Assembly: GCF_003289955.1 (NCBI RefSeq)
Contig: NZ_QLZR01000001.1
Coordinates: forward strand, 434,001-498,000
DNA from: Planococcus halotolerans
GTDB lineage: Bacteria > Bacillota > Bacilli > Bacillales_A > Planococcaceae
DNA: 64,000 nt
Direction of reading: 5' to 3'
Part shown: positions 1 to 8,297 of the stretch, piece after piece
Layout of the letters: every line of letters starts with the position of its first letter
How positions within the stretch are numbered: the stretch's first letter is position 1
The notes under the pieces: generated by a model
The model's input: the letters and a program-made list of their open reading frames with translations, nothing else
Database searches by the model: none
Told to the model about the DNA's origin: nothing
Made by a program: the position numbers and the translations under genes

Positions 1-1046
1 CTGAAAAAGATATGGTTAAATTGACTTCTTTATCATCTAAAGGTGGTTGAGGATGCAAAATTGGTCCTGAGGACCTGGCGCAGGTTCTGCGTCATTTACC
101 GAGAAATGCAGAAAACCCTAATTTACTGGTCGGGCTGGATACAGCCGACGATGCCGGTGTTTACAAAATCAGCGACGATGTGGCGCTTGTCCAAACTTTG
201 GACTTTTTCACACCAATCGTCGACGATCCTTATATGTTCGGACAAATCGGTGCAGCCAACTCATTGAGCGATGTTTATGCAATGGGCGGCAAGCCGCTGA
301 CCGTTATGAATATCGTGGCGTTTCCGATCAACACGCTTGATAAGAGCATCCTGGCTGACATTTTAGCCGGCGCTTCCGATAAAGTGAAAGAATCCGGCGC
401 CACTTTGGTTGGCGGACATTCAATCGACGACGAGGAGCCGAAATTCGGATTATCCGTGACCGGCACGATTCACCCTGACCGCATCCGCTCCAACGCTGGT
501 GCACAGGCTGGCGACCGCTTGATTTTGACCAAGCCGATTGGTGTCGGCATATTGACGACAGCCATCAAACGGGACTTGCTTGAAAAAGACGATCTTACAG
601 AAGTGATGGACGTTATGGCTACGCTGAATAAAAAAGCGGCTGAAGCGATGGAAAACTATACCGTCAATGCATGCACGGATGTAACTGGCTTCGGCCTTCT
701 TGGCCACACGATGGAAATCGCAAAAGGCAGCAGCACCGGTGTAACAATCTACAACGATGAAGTACCAGTTCTTTCAAAAGCAAAAGAACTTGCCGAACAG
801 AACATCATTCCCGGCGGCACTTATAAAAATCACAAATGGCTTGCAGCCGATATCGATTACGCGGACAACATCAGCGAAATCGATCAGCTTATCCTATGTG
901 ACGCTGTAACTTCCGGCGGCTTATTGATTTCTGTTCCGGCAGCTGAAGCTGATGCACTGCAGCGCGATCTTCAGAGCAGCGGTGTTCAATCTTCAATTAT
1001 CGGAGAAGTTACCGAAGACAATGCGGGACGCATTAAAGTTATCTAA
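1..1046 (+). CDS. selD: Selenide, water dikinase SelD, itself a UGA-containing selenoprotein (5' end at window edge)
   Basis: Makes selenophosphate from selenide and ATP, the Se donor for Sec-tRNA and 2-selenouridine. Reading frame 3 from the left edge gives KLTSLSSKGG, then TGA at 48-50, then GCKIGPEDL. The UGA occupies the catalytic Cys position (Cys17 of E. coli SelD) and is followed by the essential Lys. Downstream are the family's segments GLDTADDAG, SDVYAMGGKP, GGHSIDDEEP and ACTDVTGFGLLGH, so the protein is collinear and intact across the UGA. An ATG at 12 is in frame but lacks a clear ribosome site, and alignment to E. coli suggests the true start lies a few codons beyond the edge. 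The gene ends at a strong terminator. Known: many SelD proteins carry Sec here. Inference: selA, selB and selC lie outside this window, probably to the left. Confidence 0.95.
63..75 (+). promoter_or_regulatory. Bacterial SECIS-like hairpin of selD
   Basis: GGTCC-TGA-GGACC forms a perfect 5-bp stem with a 3-nt loop. The loop starts 17 nt after the UGA at 48-50 and has G among its first two bases, as expected for a SelB-binding bSECIS. The hairpin lies inside the coding sequence. Confidence 0.75.
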
Positions 1047-1072
1047 TTAAAAGCGTTAAAGACTGTACAATA

Positions 1073-1103
1073 AAAACAAGGACTCGCAACGAGTCCTTGT
1101 TTT
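1073..1103 (+). terminator. Rho-independent terminator after selD
   Basis: AAAACAAGGACTC, a GCAAC loop, then GAGTCCTTGTTT. It is symmetric with A/T flanks and ends the selD transcript 27 nt after the stop codon. Confidence 0.85.
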
Positions 1104-1162
1104 AAAATTACAGGCAATACGATAAGCCGTAGCGGCATCACCAAAGAATAGAGTTGATTTTG

Positions 1163-1918
1163 ATGTGGTTTAAAAAGAGAAGTTTAATAATATACGCTTT
1201 ATTGGTTGTGGCGATATTCATCAGTATGCGGCTGACTGAGTTCGATCTGACGAAATTCCGGGATTTCTGGAACATGATAGACTTCTTGTCGCAATGGTTC
1301 CCGATGGATTTCACACGCCTGCCCGGTATGCTTGAAGATACCCTGGCCACTTTGGCGATGGCGTTTCTCGGCAGTTTTCTTGGACTGATTATCGGTCTGC
1401 CACTGAGTTTTCTGGCAGCGCGGAATACAGCACATTCCAAGCCCGTTTTTCATTTTTTCCGGGTGGCACTCAGTTTTGTGCGTTCTGTACCGGAAATCGT
1501 CTTTGGTTTGATTCTCCTGACTACACTTGGGCTCGGGCCATTCCCGGCAGTTCTGGCGATTACATTCCATAATATCGGCGTCATGGGCAAACTGATTTCC
1601 GAGCTAATCGAAGCGGCGGATACCGGACCACAGGAAGCGATGAAAGCGGTCGGCGCAAAACGCTGGGTCGCTTCCCTCTTCAGCATTCTTCCCCAAATTT
1701 GGCCGAATGTCCTGTCCAACTTTTTCTATCGTTTCGAAGTGGCGATCCGCACTTCATTGATATTGGGATTCATCGGCGGCGGCGGCATCGGCCAGCGTCT
1801 GTTCAATGATTTCAATACGTTTAACTATTCATCTGTGTCGCTCGACGTCCTGATCATCATGGTCATGGTAATTCTCGTCGATTCGCTCGGAAGCTTTGTC
1901 CGGAATCGTGTTATCTAA
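1163..1918 (+). CDS. PhnE-type ABC transporter permease (candidate selenium oxyanion importer)
   Basis: Membrane-spanning subunit of a phosphonate/phosphite-type ABC importer, about 251 residues. The N-terminus has one hydrophobic segment, followed by the usual permease core. The coupling (EAA) region is visible as EAADTGPQEAMKAVGA, then the conserved ending SLILGFIGGGGIGQ near the C-terminus. The ATG at 1163 is chosen; a TTG at 1154 in frame is the alternative, and the ribosome site is weak (GAG). It overlaps no neighbour and is followed by the ATPase gene 13 nt later. Its place right after selD, with a matching binding protein at 4049-4954, suggests it imports a selenium oxyanion rather than phosphonate. 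That substrate is inference: families of this transporter also move phosphate, phosphite and phosphonates. Confidence 0.85.
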   Translation: MWFKKRSLIIYALLVVAIFISMRLTEFDLTKFRDFWNMIDFLSQWFPMDFTRLPGMLEDTLATLAMAFLGSFLGLIIGLPLSFLAARNTAHSKPVFHFFRVALSFVRSVPEIVFGLILLTTLGLGPFPAVLAITFHNIGVMGKLISELIEAADTGPQEAMKAVGAKRWVASLFSILPQIWPNVLSNFFYRFEVAIRTSLILGFIGGGGIGQRLFNDFNTFNYSSVSLDVLIIMVMVILVDSLGSFVRNRVI

Positions 1919-1931
1919 AGGAGGCATGAAA

Positions 1932-2693
1932 ATGCTTGAACTGAAAAATGTATCAGTCCGGTACCCAGGAATGAAGAAAAATGCCCTTTCCGATTTGAAT
2001 TTGTCTTTTGATAAAAATGATTTTGTTTGTGTACTGGGAAAAAGCGGCGCCGGGAAATCGACATTCATCCGCTGCATCAACGGTTTGCAGCAGCCGACTG
2101 AAGGCGAAATCCGCTTTGACGGCACCCCGATGTCTTTTCAAAAAGAAGAGCTGCGCCAGATCAGAAGGGAAATGGGGATGGTGTTTCAGCATTTCAACCT
2201 GATTCCCCGCATGAGTGTGCTGCAAAACGTGCTGACCGGACGCTTCGGTTACCGATCCACATTTAAAAACCTGGTCGGCTGGTTTACAAACGATGAAATT
2301 CAGGAAGCCAAACGCATCATCGCGGAAGTCGGATTGACAGAAATGGAAAACCGCCGTGTCGAGAATTTGAGCGGCGGCCAAAAACAGCGTGTCGGCATCG
2401 CGCGCGCGCTTGTTCAGCATCCGCGTATTCTTCTGGGTGACGAACCGGTTGCCAGCCTGGATCCCGGAACATCAAACCGTATTTTCTCTTTATTGCAGGA
2501 AATTCATGAACGACTGGGTTTATTGACCATCATCAACGTGCACGATATTGAACTTGCCAAACGCTATGCAACGCGAATCATCGCCTTGAAAGACGGCGAA
2601 TTGATTTTCGATGGCAAGCCCGAAGACTTCACAAGTGAGGAATATGAGGAAACATACGAGTCCGAACAGCAGAACCTGTTCTTCCAGATTTGA
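1932..2693 (+). CDS. PhnC-type ABC transporter ATPase
   Basis: ATP-hydrolysing subunit for the permease encoded just upstream, 253 residues. It has Walker A GKSGAGKST, Q-loop region VFQHFNLI, signature LSGGQKQR, Walker B ILLGDEPVASLD and switch His in NVHDIELA, all intact. The ATG at 1932 sits 7 nt after AAAGGAGG; an in-frame ATG at 1926 is too close to that site. The stop is TGA, showing that UGA terminates normally here. The C-terminal tail of about 25 residues is acidic. It is followed 28 nt later by the start of the deacetylase gene, so all three genes are probably co-transcribed. The substrate is inferred from the selD context. Confidence 0.9.
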   Translation: MLELKNVSVRYPGMKKNALSDLNLSFDKNDFVCVLGKSGAGKSTFIRCINGLQQPTEGEIRFDGTPMSFQKEELRQIRREMGMVFQHFNLIPRMSVLQNVLTGRFGYRSTFKNLVGWFTNDEIQEAKRIIAEVGLTEMENRRVENLSGGQKQRVGIARALVQHPRILLGDEPVASLDPGTSNRIFSLLQEIHERLGLLTIINVHDIELAKRYATRIIALKDGELIFDGKPEDFTSEEYEETYESEQQNLFFQI

Positions 2694-2721
2694 TATAATC
2701 TTCTTAAGGAGAGTGATTTTG

Positions 2722-3369
2722 ATGAGAAAAAGTCCATGAGCAGTCAATTCGTCCAGGGTCGTGTACGACTCTCAAAATCCGGAAATACTGGCCTCAGTTC
2801 CGAATCGGAACCCGGACAGGAAAACCGTCATTCTCACTTTTGACGATGGGCCAAGCAAAGCCTTGCCTGACATACTCGATATATTGAAGGACTCCGGGAC
2901 ACCCGCTGTTTTCTTCTGGCAAACTCGCCTTTTGCACAAGGAAAGACCGTGGAAAAGAGTTTTGGCGGAAGGCCATCAAATCGGCACCCATACCGTGAAA
3001 CATAAAAACTTAGCGTATAACATGACACAGCAGCAGCAATACGACGAACTGAAAAAGAGCGTGGACGCGATCGAACACCTCACCGGCAATCCGGTGACAT
3101 TCTTCCGTCCGCCTTATGGTCAATTCAATGATGATACCCTTCAGGCAGCCAAGCGTTTGAATCTGAAAACCGTCATGTGGCGAATCGCCTCGATGGACTG
3201 GGAACTGAAAGACGACCCCGAACAGATTGTCGCGAATGTCACCGACCATCTGGAAGACGGCGCCATTATTTTATTGCATGAGTTAAGCCAAACGGTCAAA
3301 GTCCTGCCGCAGCTGATTGCCGCCATTAAAGAGCAGGGGTATGAGTTTGCTGTACTTGAAACCGAATAA
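2722..3369 (+). CDS. Polysaccharide deacetylase (NodB) with in-frame UGA at codon 6: candidate selenoprotein or disrupted start
   Basis: NodB-fold carbohydrate esterase, 215 residues if read through. The metal-binding and catalytic motifs are intact: TFDDGPS, HTVKH (His-x3-His), RPPYGQF. It has no signal peptide, unusual for this family. A perfect ribosome site (TTAAGGAGAG) precedes ATG 2722, but codon 6 is TGA (2737-2739) and the frame then runs open to 3369. The only other usable start is GTG 2761, which has a poor ribosome site and cuts little from the domain. A hairpin of SECIS shape follows the UGA, and the gene sits between the transporter genes and a UGA thioredoxin. So either Sec is inserted near the N-terminus (new for this family, as far as I know) or a Trp codon TGG has mutated to TGA. 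I cannot settle this from one sequence. Confidence 0.6.
2755..2772 (+). promoter_or_regulatory. SECIS-like hairpin in the deacetylase gene
   Basis: AGGGTCG, loop TGTA, CGACTCT: a 7-bp stem with one G-U pair. The loop starts 22 nt after the UGA at 2737-2739 and carries G at its second base, which fits the bacterial SECIS rules. Confidence 0.5.
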
Positions 3370-3441
3370 CGTATGAATGTATGAAAAGCTTGCTCCCTTC
3401 AATTGGATGCAAGCTTTTCTTGGCTTAATACACTCCTTTCG

Positions 3442-3539
3442 TTTATTCCCAACTTGAGTCTGAATACACCCAACTTCCATCGGTTTATTCCCAACTTAGG
3501 CCTGAATACTCCCAACTTCTCCACTTTTACTCCCAACTT
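3442..3539. repeat. Five-copy tandem array with exact 21-bp period
   Basis: CCCAACTT begins at 3448, 3469, 3490, 3511 and 3532, exactly 21 bp apart. The unit reads roughly TTTATTCCCAACTT plus a variable 7-nt part. It fills the middle of the 300-base gene-free stretch 3370-3669, downstream of the deacetylase gene. Nothing else is seen there except the terminator. Confidence 0.85.
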
Positions 3540-3594
3540 GCTTAAAACGCCTTAAAATAAAAACTTATAGCCTGTGCGTTTCATATTCCTGTCC

Positions 3595-3662
3595 AAAAAA
3601 AGCGCCGCCAGCTGACAGTCCACGAATTGCTTCGTGCGGCTGACGCTGGGGCGCTTTTTTTT
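3595..3662. terminator. Bidirectional terminator between convergent genes
   Basis: AAAAAAAGCGCC pairs with GGCGCTTTTTTTT; the inner arm GCCAGC pairs with GCTGG and an inner CACGAA..TTCGTG hairpin. Runs of A and T on both sides allow termination of both the deacetylase gene (+) and the thioredoxin gene (-). Confidence 0.85.
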
Positions 3663-3669
3663 ATAGAAT

Positions 3670-3978
3670 TTAAGATTCTGCAAATTCCTTCAACGGCTCT
3701 TCCGGCATAAAGCCGACAGACCGTTTTACTTCTTTCCCATTTTTAACGAGCACTAAAGTCGGGATGCTCATAATGCCGAATTGCTCTGCCAACTCTGGAG
3801 CATCGCTGACAACCACTTTATAAAAATCTACTGAATCAACTTGTTCAGCAACGTTTGAGACCACCGGTCCCAATTGGGCGCAAGGCCCTCAACCATTCGA
3901 TCCAAAATTTAGGACTACAGGTCTTTCATTGTTTTCAACAAGATTTGCATACTCTTCTGCCATAATTGTTTTAACCAT
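3670..3978 (-). CDS. Thioredoxin with Sec in place of the first active-site Cys (UGPC)
   Basis: Small thiol or selenol oxidoreductase, 102 residues. ATG 3978 follows AAAGGAGG at good spacing. The frame reads RPVVLNFGSNG, TGA (3889-3891), GPCAQLGPVVSNVAEQ, then the rest of a thioredoxin fold including the cis-Pro segment GIMSIPTLVLVKNG. UGA therefore replaces the nucleophilic Cys of the usual WCGPC site, giving U-G-P-C; the preceding Trp is Gly here. A GGU-loop hairpin follows the UGA. Without readthrough only a 29-residue peptide and an inactive 67-residue fragment would exist. It is convergent with the deacetylase gene and lies downstream of the PhnD-type binding protein on the same strand, within a selenium locus. 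Sec thioredoxins are known in other bacteria; the redox partner is unknown. Confidence 0.9.
3855..3873 (-). promoter_or_regulatory. SECIS hairpin of the UGPC thioredoxin
   Basis: On the minus strand TTGGGACC, loop GGT, GGTCTCAA: an 8-bp stem with one G-U pair. It begins 15 nt after the UGA and the loop is GGU, the base pattern SelB recognises in E. coli fdhF. Confidence 0.85.
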
Positions 3979-4048
3979 GAGATATCCTCCTTTAATCTAT
4001 ACAAAATATTTTATACCCGCTATTTCTGACGGCTATGCGTTTCATTCA

Positions 4049-4954
4049 TTATTCTTCGATAATGCCTTCTTTGATGGCTGCCTGTTTGATGCTTTCGTAA
4101 TCTTCCGTAGTGGCTTCAGTAAAACCTGAAGCGCCGAATGCATCCAGGATCACCTGATCTTCTATCGCAAGGAATGCTTCCTGCAGCTTGTTAACCGTTT
4201 CTTCGTCGATGCTTTCACGGACTGCCCAAGGATATTGGAATAATTCTTCCGATTCCCAGATGGTCTTAATCTGTTCACCGTCAATTTTGCCCGATTCCAC
4301 CAACTGGTTGTAAATCGCGCTGTCGATTGCACCGGCATCCACTTGCTTGTTTTGAACCGACAAGGCAGTGGCATCGTGTGAACTTGTATTGCGCACTGAA
4401 TTGAATTCATTTTCCTGCTGTGATTCATAAACTCCGCGGTCCTTCAATTCGATGGACGGAATCAATGAACCCGAAGTGGAGTTCGGATCACCGAACGCAA
4501 AATCGATGTCCTGCGGATTTTCCAGCAAGTCTTCAAGTGAATTCCACGGGTTATCAGCATGTGTGATGATGTACGAACGGTAGAAAGGTTCTCCGTCCAC
4601 CAATGACGTAATAATCGCCTGCGCGTTGCTGTTGGCGTTCGCGATAACGAAAGTCAATGGCCCAAGATATGCCATATCGATCTTGTCGTAATTCATCGCT
4701 TCTACCACACCGTTGTAGTTAGGATATACATCCAGCTCCACTTCACGGTCCAGCTCTTCACTCAAATAAGTCTGGAGTTTATCCATCGCTTCTTCCATTT
4801 CCCCTTCTGTCTGGGCAGGAATAACACCGATTGTAAAGGCTTCCTCAGAGCTTTCAGTTGCCTGCTCTGTATTTTCTTCTTCTCCTGCGCTTCCGCAAGC
4901 CGCCAAAAAGATGGCCAGGCTCAGCAAAATTGCCGTAATCCAATACTTCTTCAT
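4049..4954 (-). CDS. PhnD-type substrate-binding lipoprotein (putative selenium oxyanion binder)
   Basis: Extracytoplasmic solute-binding protein for a PhnCDE-type ABC importer, 301 residues. The signal peptide MKKYWITAILLSLAIFLAAC ends in lipobox LAAC, so it is a lipoprotein. The acidic linker is followed by the family core: TIGVIPAQTEGEM, DKIDMAYLGPLTF and FGDPNSTSGSLIPS, the ligand-binding loop of phosphate/phosphite/phosphonate binders. It is encoded on the opposite strand from the permease and ATPase genes, which have no binding protein of their own. I recall an NCBI family of putative selenate-binding proteins of this fold next to selD; this could not be checked here. The selenium substrate is inference. 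Confidence 0.85.
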   Translation of the reverse strand: MKKYWITAILLSLAIFLAACGSAGEEENTEQATESSEEAFTIGVIPAQTEGEMEEAMDKLQTYLSEELDREVELDVYPNYNGVVEAMNYDKIDMAYLGPLTFVIANANSNAQAIITSLVDGEPFYRSYIITHADNPWNSLEDLLENPQDIDFAFGDPNSTSGSLIPSIELKDRGVYESQQENEFNSVRNTSSHDATALSVQNKQVDAGAIDSAIYNQLVESGKIDGEQIKTIWESEELFQYPWAVRESIDEETVNKLQEAFLAIEDQVILDAFGASGFTEATTEDYESIKQAAIKEGIIEE

Positions 4955-5094
4955 CTACTGCACCTCTGCTTCTATTTATTTCCTCATTTCATTCAAATGA
5001 AAATAAGATTGTGCTGTAGTAATTATTCAACAGACTTCGAGCACAAGCAAGGAATTTGTCTTGTGCATACGTTACTGCTTTCAGGTTTAATAAA

Positions 5095-5123
5095 TTGACT
5101 TAAAAACAGCTAGACATTATTAT
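5095..5123 (+). promoter_or_regulatory. SigA-type promoter of the yedE gene
   Basis: TTGACT (5095-5100), a 17-nt spacer and TATTAT (5118-5123). The TTG start of the gene lies 46 nt downstream. Confidence 0.7.
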
Positions 5124-5169
5124 AGAAAAATATTCCCGACTAAATTAATAGGAAAAGGATGTTATAATT

Positions 5170-6426
5170 TTGACCACTACACAAGTTCAACCTGTTAACG
5201 ATACAAAAGGACCGATCGCAAGAGAAAGTCTGGCACTGAACGCTCCGCAAAAAGCCTTGATTGCTGGCGGAGTAATTGTCGGATTTCTTTTACTCGTCTA
5301 TCTGCTTGCCACACAGCACGTTTCCCAGTCAATGCTTCTTGGGATCGGCCTGCTGCTTGGCTATACTTTATTCCATGCACGCTTCGGCTTCACTTCAGCG
5401 TTCCGGCGCATGGCGTCAGTCGGTAATGGGCAAGCGATGCGCTCCCATATGCTGATGCTCGCAGTAGCGGTTTCACTGTTCGCTCCAATTCTTGCATACG
5501 GCACGACCTTTTTCGGCGGCCCGGTTGCAGGATACGTCTCACCGGTTGGCGTCAGTCTTCTGGTTGGTGCTTTCATGTTCGGCATCGGCATGCAGCTCGG
5601 CGGCGGCTGTGCTTCCGGTACACTTTACGCGATAGGCGGCGGTCGTACCGTCATGTTCGTGACGCTGATCTTCTTCATCGTCGGCGCGACAATCGGTGCA
5701 TATCACTTACCGTTCTGGACAGAAGAAATGCCTGCGTTTGCACCTTATTCCCTTGCCACTTCGACTGGTTTTGGCTACGGTGGCGCATGGCTTGTTTCGA
5801 TTATTCTCTTCGGTTTGATTGCGTGGATTACGCTGATTATCGAGAAGAAACGCAAAGCACCTAAAATGGCGCCTGTTCCATCTGCAAAAGGGTGGAAACG
5901 AATCCTTCGCGGTTCATGGCCTTTATTCGCTGCGGCAATTGCTTTGGCATTGCTTAATGCACTGACATTAATGACACGCGGCGCTCCTTGGGGCATCACG
6001 TCCGCTTTCGCACTATGGGGGTCCAAAATCGCAGGCGCATTCGGTGTCGATGTCGCGAGCTGGGGCTATTGGCAAGGTGCCAATGCCGCTTCGCTTGAAG
6101 CTTCTATTTTCGCCGACTCCACTACCGTCTTGAATTTCGGTGTTATCCTTGGCGCGTTCATCGCTTCCGCTGCCGGAGGCTTGTTCAAATTCACACAAGT
6201 CACTGCAGGCAACTTCGCCGCTTCTGTAATCGGCGGCTTGCTGATGGGTTATGGCGCCCGCCTTGCATTCGGCTGTAACATCGGCGCCTACTTCGGCGGC
6301 ATCGCATCGTTCAGCCTGCACGGTTATATCTGGGGAATCCTGGCGCTTGCCGGCACATTCCTCGCGCTGTACCTCCGTCCGTTGTTCGGACTGTCGGTGC
6401 CAAAATCCAATGATTCTGTGTGCTGA
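5170..6426 (+). CDS. YeeE/YedE family transporter (sulfur or selenium uptake)
   Basis: Polytopic inner-membrane transporter, 418 residues, about ten hydrophobic segments, two related halves each with a conserved Cys motif: GMQLGGGCASGTLY near residue 140 and LAFGCNIGAYFGG near residue 360. These motifs define the YeeE/YedE family, where Cys residues relay thiosulfate-like sulfur through the pore; a clade of it is linked to selenium metabolism. The start is TTG 5170 after AAAAGGATG; no in-frame ATG or GTG fits better. A good promoter lies upstream and a strong terminator downstream, so it is a single-gene transcript. The position 0.2 kb from the PhnD-type gene of the selD locus favours a role in selenium supply, but thiosulfate is equally possible given the sulfur island at 10246-17670. 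Confidence 0.85.
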   Translation: MTTTQVQPVNDTKGPIARESLALNAPQKALIAGGVIVGFLLLVYLLATQHVSQSMLLGIGLLLGYTLFHARFGFTSAFRRMASVGNGQAMRSHMLMLAVAVSLFAPILAYGTTFFGGPVAGYVSPVGVSLLVGAFMFGIGMQLGGGCASGTLYAIGGGRTVMFVTLIFFIVGATIGAYHLPFWTEEMPAFAPYSLATSTGFGYGGAWLVSIILFGLIAWITLIIEKKRKAPKMAPVPSAKGWKRILRGSWPLFAAAIALALLNALTLMTRGAPWGITSAFALWGSKIAGAFGVDVASWGYWQGANAASLEASIFADSTTVLNFGVILGAFIASAAGGLFKFTQVTAGNFAASVIGGLLMGYGARLAFGCNIGAYFGGIASFSLHGYIWGILALAGTFLALYLRPLFGLSVPKSNDSVC

Positions 6427-6451
6427 TTGGTGAAATAAATGATAAACAATA

Positions 6452-6488
6452 AAAAGGATGGCCTGTCGAAACGACAGGCCATCCTTTT
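6452..6488. terminator. Bidirectional terminator between yedE and queE
   Basis: AAAAGGATGGCCTGTCG, loop AAA, CGACAGGCCATCCTTTT: a 17-bp perfect stem that serves both converging transcripts. Confidence 0.95.
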
Positions 6489-6494
6489 GTTATT

Positions 6495-7202
6495 TTATAC
6501 ACCACGTTTATTTCCCCATACCAAAGCATGCAGCTGCGGCAGCACTTTCACATCGTTCATGATGGAAGAATCTGTACTGAGGTCAATCAGCCACTCATAC
6601 CGCTCCAGTAAACCGGCAACCAGACGTGCATCATCTGTTGTCGTAATGTCGTCATTTCCGACCTGGAGGAAAAATGGAACGGTCGGATAGCGAAGATGGA
6701 GCTGTCCGGCAAATTCGAAATCTGTTTCATCGAAAACCACGATTTTCAAACTGGCATTCGAATCTAGCAGTTTCTCCATGAAGACATCGAGTTTATCAAA
6801 ATCAGTGACCATCCCGGAACTCGGCGGCTTTGGAGAAAGTGTAATATCATTAACTTCCAATAACCAATCCTGCCAGATTGTCGCCTGTGTTTCCACGGCC
6901 ACTTTCCACTTTTCCTCATGACAAAGGCTGATGAGTTCTCCTATTCCCTTATGGAGAAGCGGGTTCCCTCCTGAAATGGTGACATGGGAAAAACGGCTTC
7001 CGCCAATCCCTTTCAGTTCCTCAATGATTTCACTTGGCTGACGGGAAGTGCTTTTGCCGGTGCCATCCCATGTGAAACTGGAATCGCACCATGAACAGGA
7101 ATAATCACAGCCGGCAGTTCGGACAAACATGGTTTTTTGGCCGATGACCATTCCTTCTCCCTGAATCGTCGGACCGAATACTTCCATTACAGGGATCTTC
7201 AT
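6495..7202 (-). CDS. queE: 7-carboxy-7-deazaguanine synthase QueE
   Basis: Radical SAM enzyme converting 6-carboxytetrahydropterin to 7-carboxy-7-deazaguanine in queuosine precursor synthesis; 235 residues. The cluster-binding motif is CDYSCSWC (Cys-x3-Cys-x2-Cys) around residue 35, after PTIQGEG, with SAM-binding HVTISGGNPLL. ATG 7202 is preferred over the longer frame because the sequence before it has no homology-like content and because it overlaps the queD stop by 4 nt (ATGA). It is the last gene of queC-queD-queE, under the preQ1 riboswitch at 8298-8332. Confidence 0.95.
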   Translation of the reverse strand: MKIPVMEVFGPTIQGEGMVIGQKTMFVRTAGCDYSCSWCDSSFTWDGTGKSTSRQPSEIIEELKGIGGSRFSHVTISGGNPLLHKGIGELISLCHEEKWKVAVETQATIWQDWLLEVNDITLSPKPPSSGMVTDFDKLDVFMEKLLDSNASLKIVVFDETDFEFAGQLHLRYPTVPFFLQVGNDDITTTDDARLVAGLLERYEWLIDLSTDSSIMNDVKVLPQLHALVWGNKRGV

Positions 7203-7624
7203 CGCAGCCACCCCTGTTCCGGCCGGTAAACAACATAACTTGTCGGCGTTTCTCTTACTATGACTTGAAGGCACGAGGGTTTATTGTCCCGTGTTTTCAG
7301 AATTGCCTCGATCGACTGCCAGATCTGTTCAGCCAGCCGTTCAGTTGTCGGGAATTTTCCATTGAATTCGGGATGATCGTTCAACACCGAATGATCGTAT
7401 TTCTTATGGATTGCATCTTTCAGCAATTTGAAATCAATTAAAAAGTCAGAAGCATCAAGCTCGTTGCCAGCCACCGTTACATTTACAAAATACGTATGTC
7501 CATGCACAGTCTGACACTTCCCCGCTTCCGCGTGCGGAATGAAATGCGCTGCTGAGAAGTTCATATCTTTATTCAATTCAAATCGGTAAGCATGCGGGAC
7601 TGACGGATAAAATTGCTGCATCAT
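7199..7624 (-). CDS. queD: 6-carboxy-tetrahydropterin synthase QueD
   Basis: Converts dihydroneopterin triphosphate to 6-carboxytetrahydropterin, second step of the queuosine pathway; 141 residues. Zinc ligands appear as NFSAAHF and TVHGHTY; the catalytic Cys is in GKCQTVHGH, and the later motif YDHSVLND and the ending [11 protein letters not shown] match the family. ATG 7624 overlaps the queC stop (ATGA), showing translational coupling; the extra upstream frame is ignored as it lies within queC. It is the middle gene of the operon. Confidence 0.95.
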   Translation of the reverse strand: MMQQFYPSVPHAYRFELNKDMNFSAAHFIPHAEAGKCQTVHGHTYFVNVTVAGNELDASDFLIDFKLLKDAIHKKYDHSVLNDHPEFNGKFPTTERLAEQIWQSIEAILKTRDNKPSCLQVIVRETPTSYVVYRPEQGWLR

Positions 7625-8286
7625 TTTACTGCACCGCCGGACTTCGCTGCCAAATAAGCTTCCAGGCCATCGTTTCGCAACTGGCAAGCCGGACATTCCC
7701 CGCAGCCGCTGCTCGGTACCCCGTTATAACAGGTCACCGTTTTTTCCTGTACAAATTCGAGTGCCCCGAATCGATCAGCAAGCTCCCACACCTGTTTCTT
7801 ATCGCGCCACATAAGCGGCGTATGAAGGACGAATTGAGCATCCATCGCCAAATTCAGCGTTACATTGAGCGATTTGATGAAAGTATCGCGACAATCCGGG
7901 TATCCGCTGAAATCCGTTTCGCTCACTCCGGTAATGATGTGCTGTGCTCCGATTGTCTGGGCATAAACAGCAGCAAATGACAGGAATAAATGATTTCTTC
8001 CCGGAACAAAAGTCGAAGGCAATTCTCCCTCTTCTTCGTTGATTGGAATTTCATTCCGTGTAAGGGCATTGGCGGACAATTGATTGATCAATTGCATATC
8101 CAACACTTTAAACGGCACATTCAATTCTTCTGCAATCTTTTGCGCATGCTCTATTTCCACTGCATGGCGCTGGCCATAATCGAATGTAATTGTGGTAACT
8201 TCCTTAAATTTCGATAATGCCCAAAAAAGACAGGTTGTACTATCCTGTCCGCCACTGAAAACGACGACCGCCTTTTCATTTTTCAT
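7621..8286 (-). CDS. queC: 7-cyano-7-deazaguanine synthase QueC
   Basis: ATP-dependent amidation and dehydration enzyme producing preQ0; 221 residues. N-terminal PP-loop motif [11 protein letters not shown] and the C-terminal zinc site of four Cys in [17 protein letters not shown] are intact. ATG 8286 is preceded by AAGGAG, which overlaps the end of the preQ1-I riboswitch, so translation is expected to fall when preQ1 binds. First gene of queC-queD-queE. QueF, the next enzyme, is not in this window. Confidence 0.96.
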   Translation of the reverse strand: MKNEKAVVVFSGGQDSTTCLFWALSKFKEVTTITFDYGQRHAVEIEHAQKIAEELNVPFKVLDMQLINQLSANALTRNEIPINEEEGELPSTFVPGRNHLFLSFAAVYAQTIGAQHIITGVSETDFSGYPDCRDTFIKSLNVTLNLAMDAQFVLHTPLMWRDKKQVWELADRFGALEFVQEKTVTCYNGVPSSGCGECPACQLRNDGLEAYLAAKSGGAVK

Positions 8287-8297
8287 TTAAAACATCT

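Noticed and set aside
43-267. Open frame over the start of selD
   Set aside because: It is another frame of selD; the true frame is the one that crosses the UGA at 48-50.
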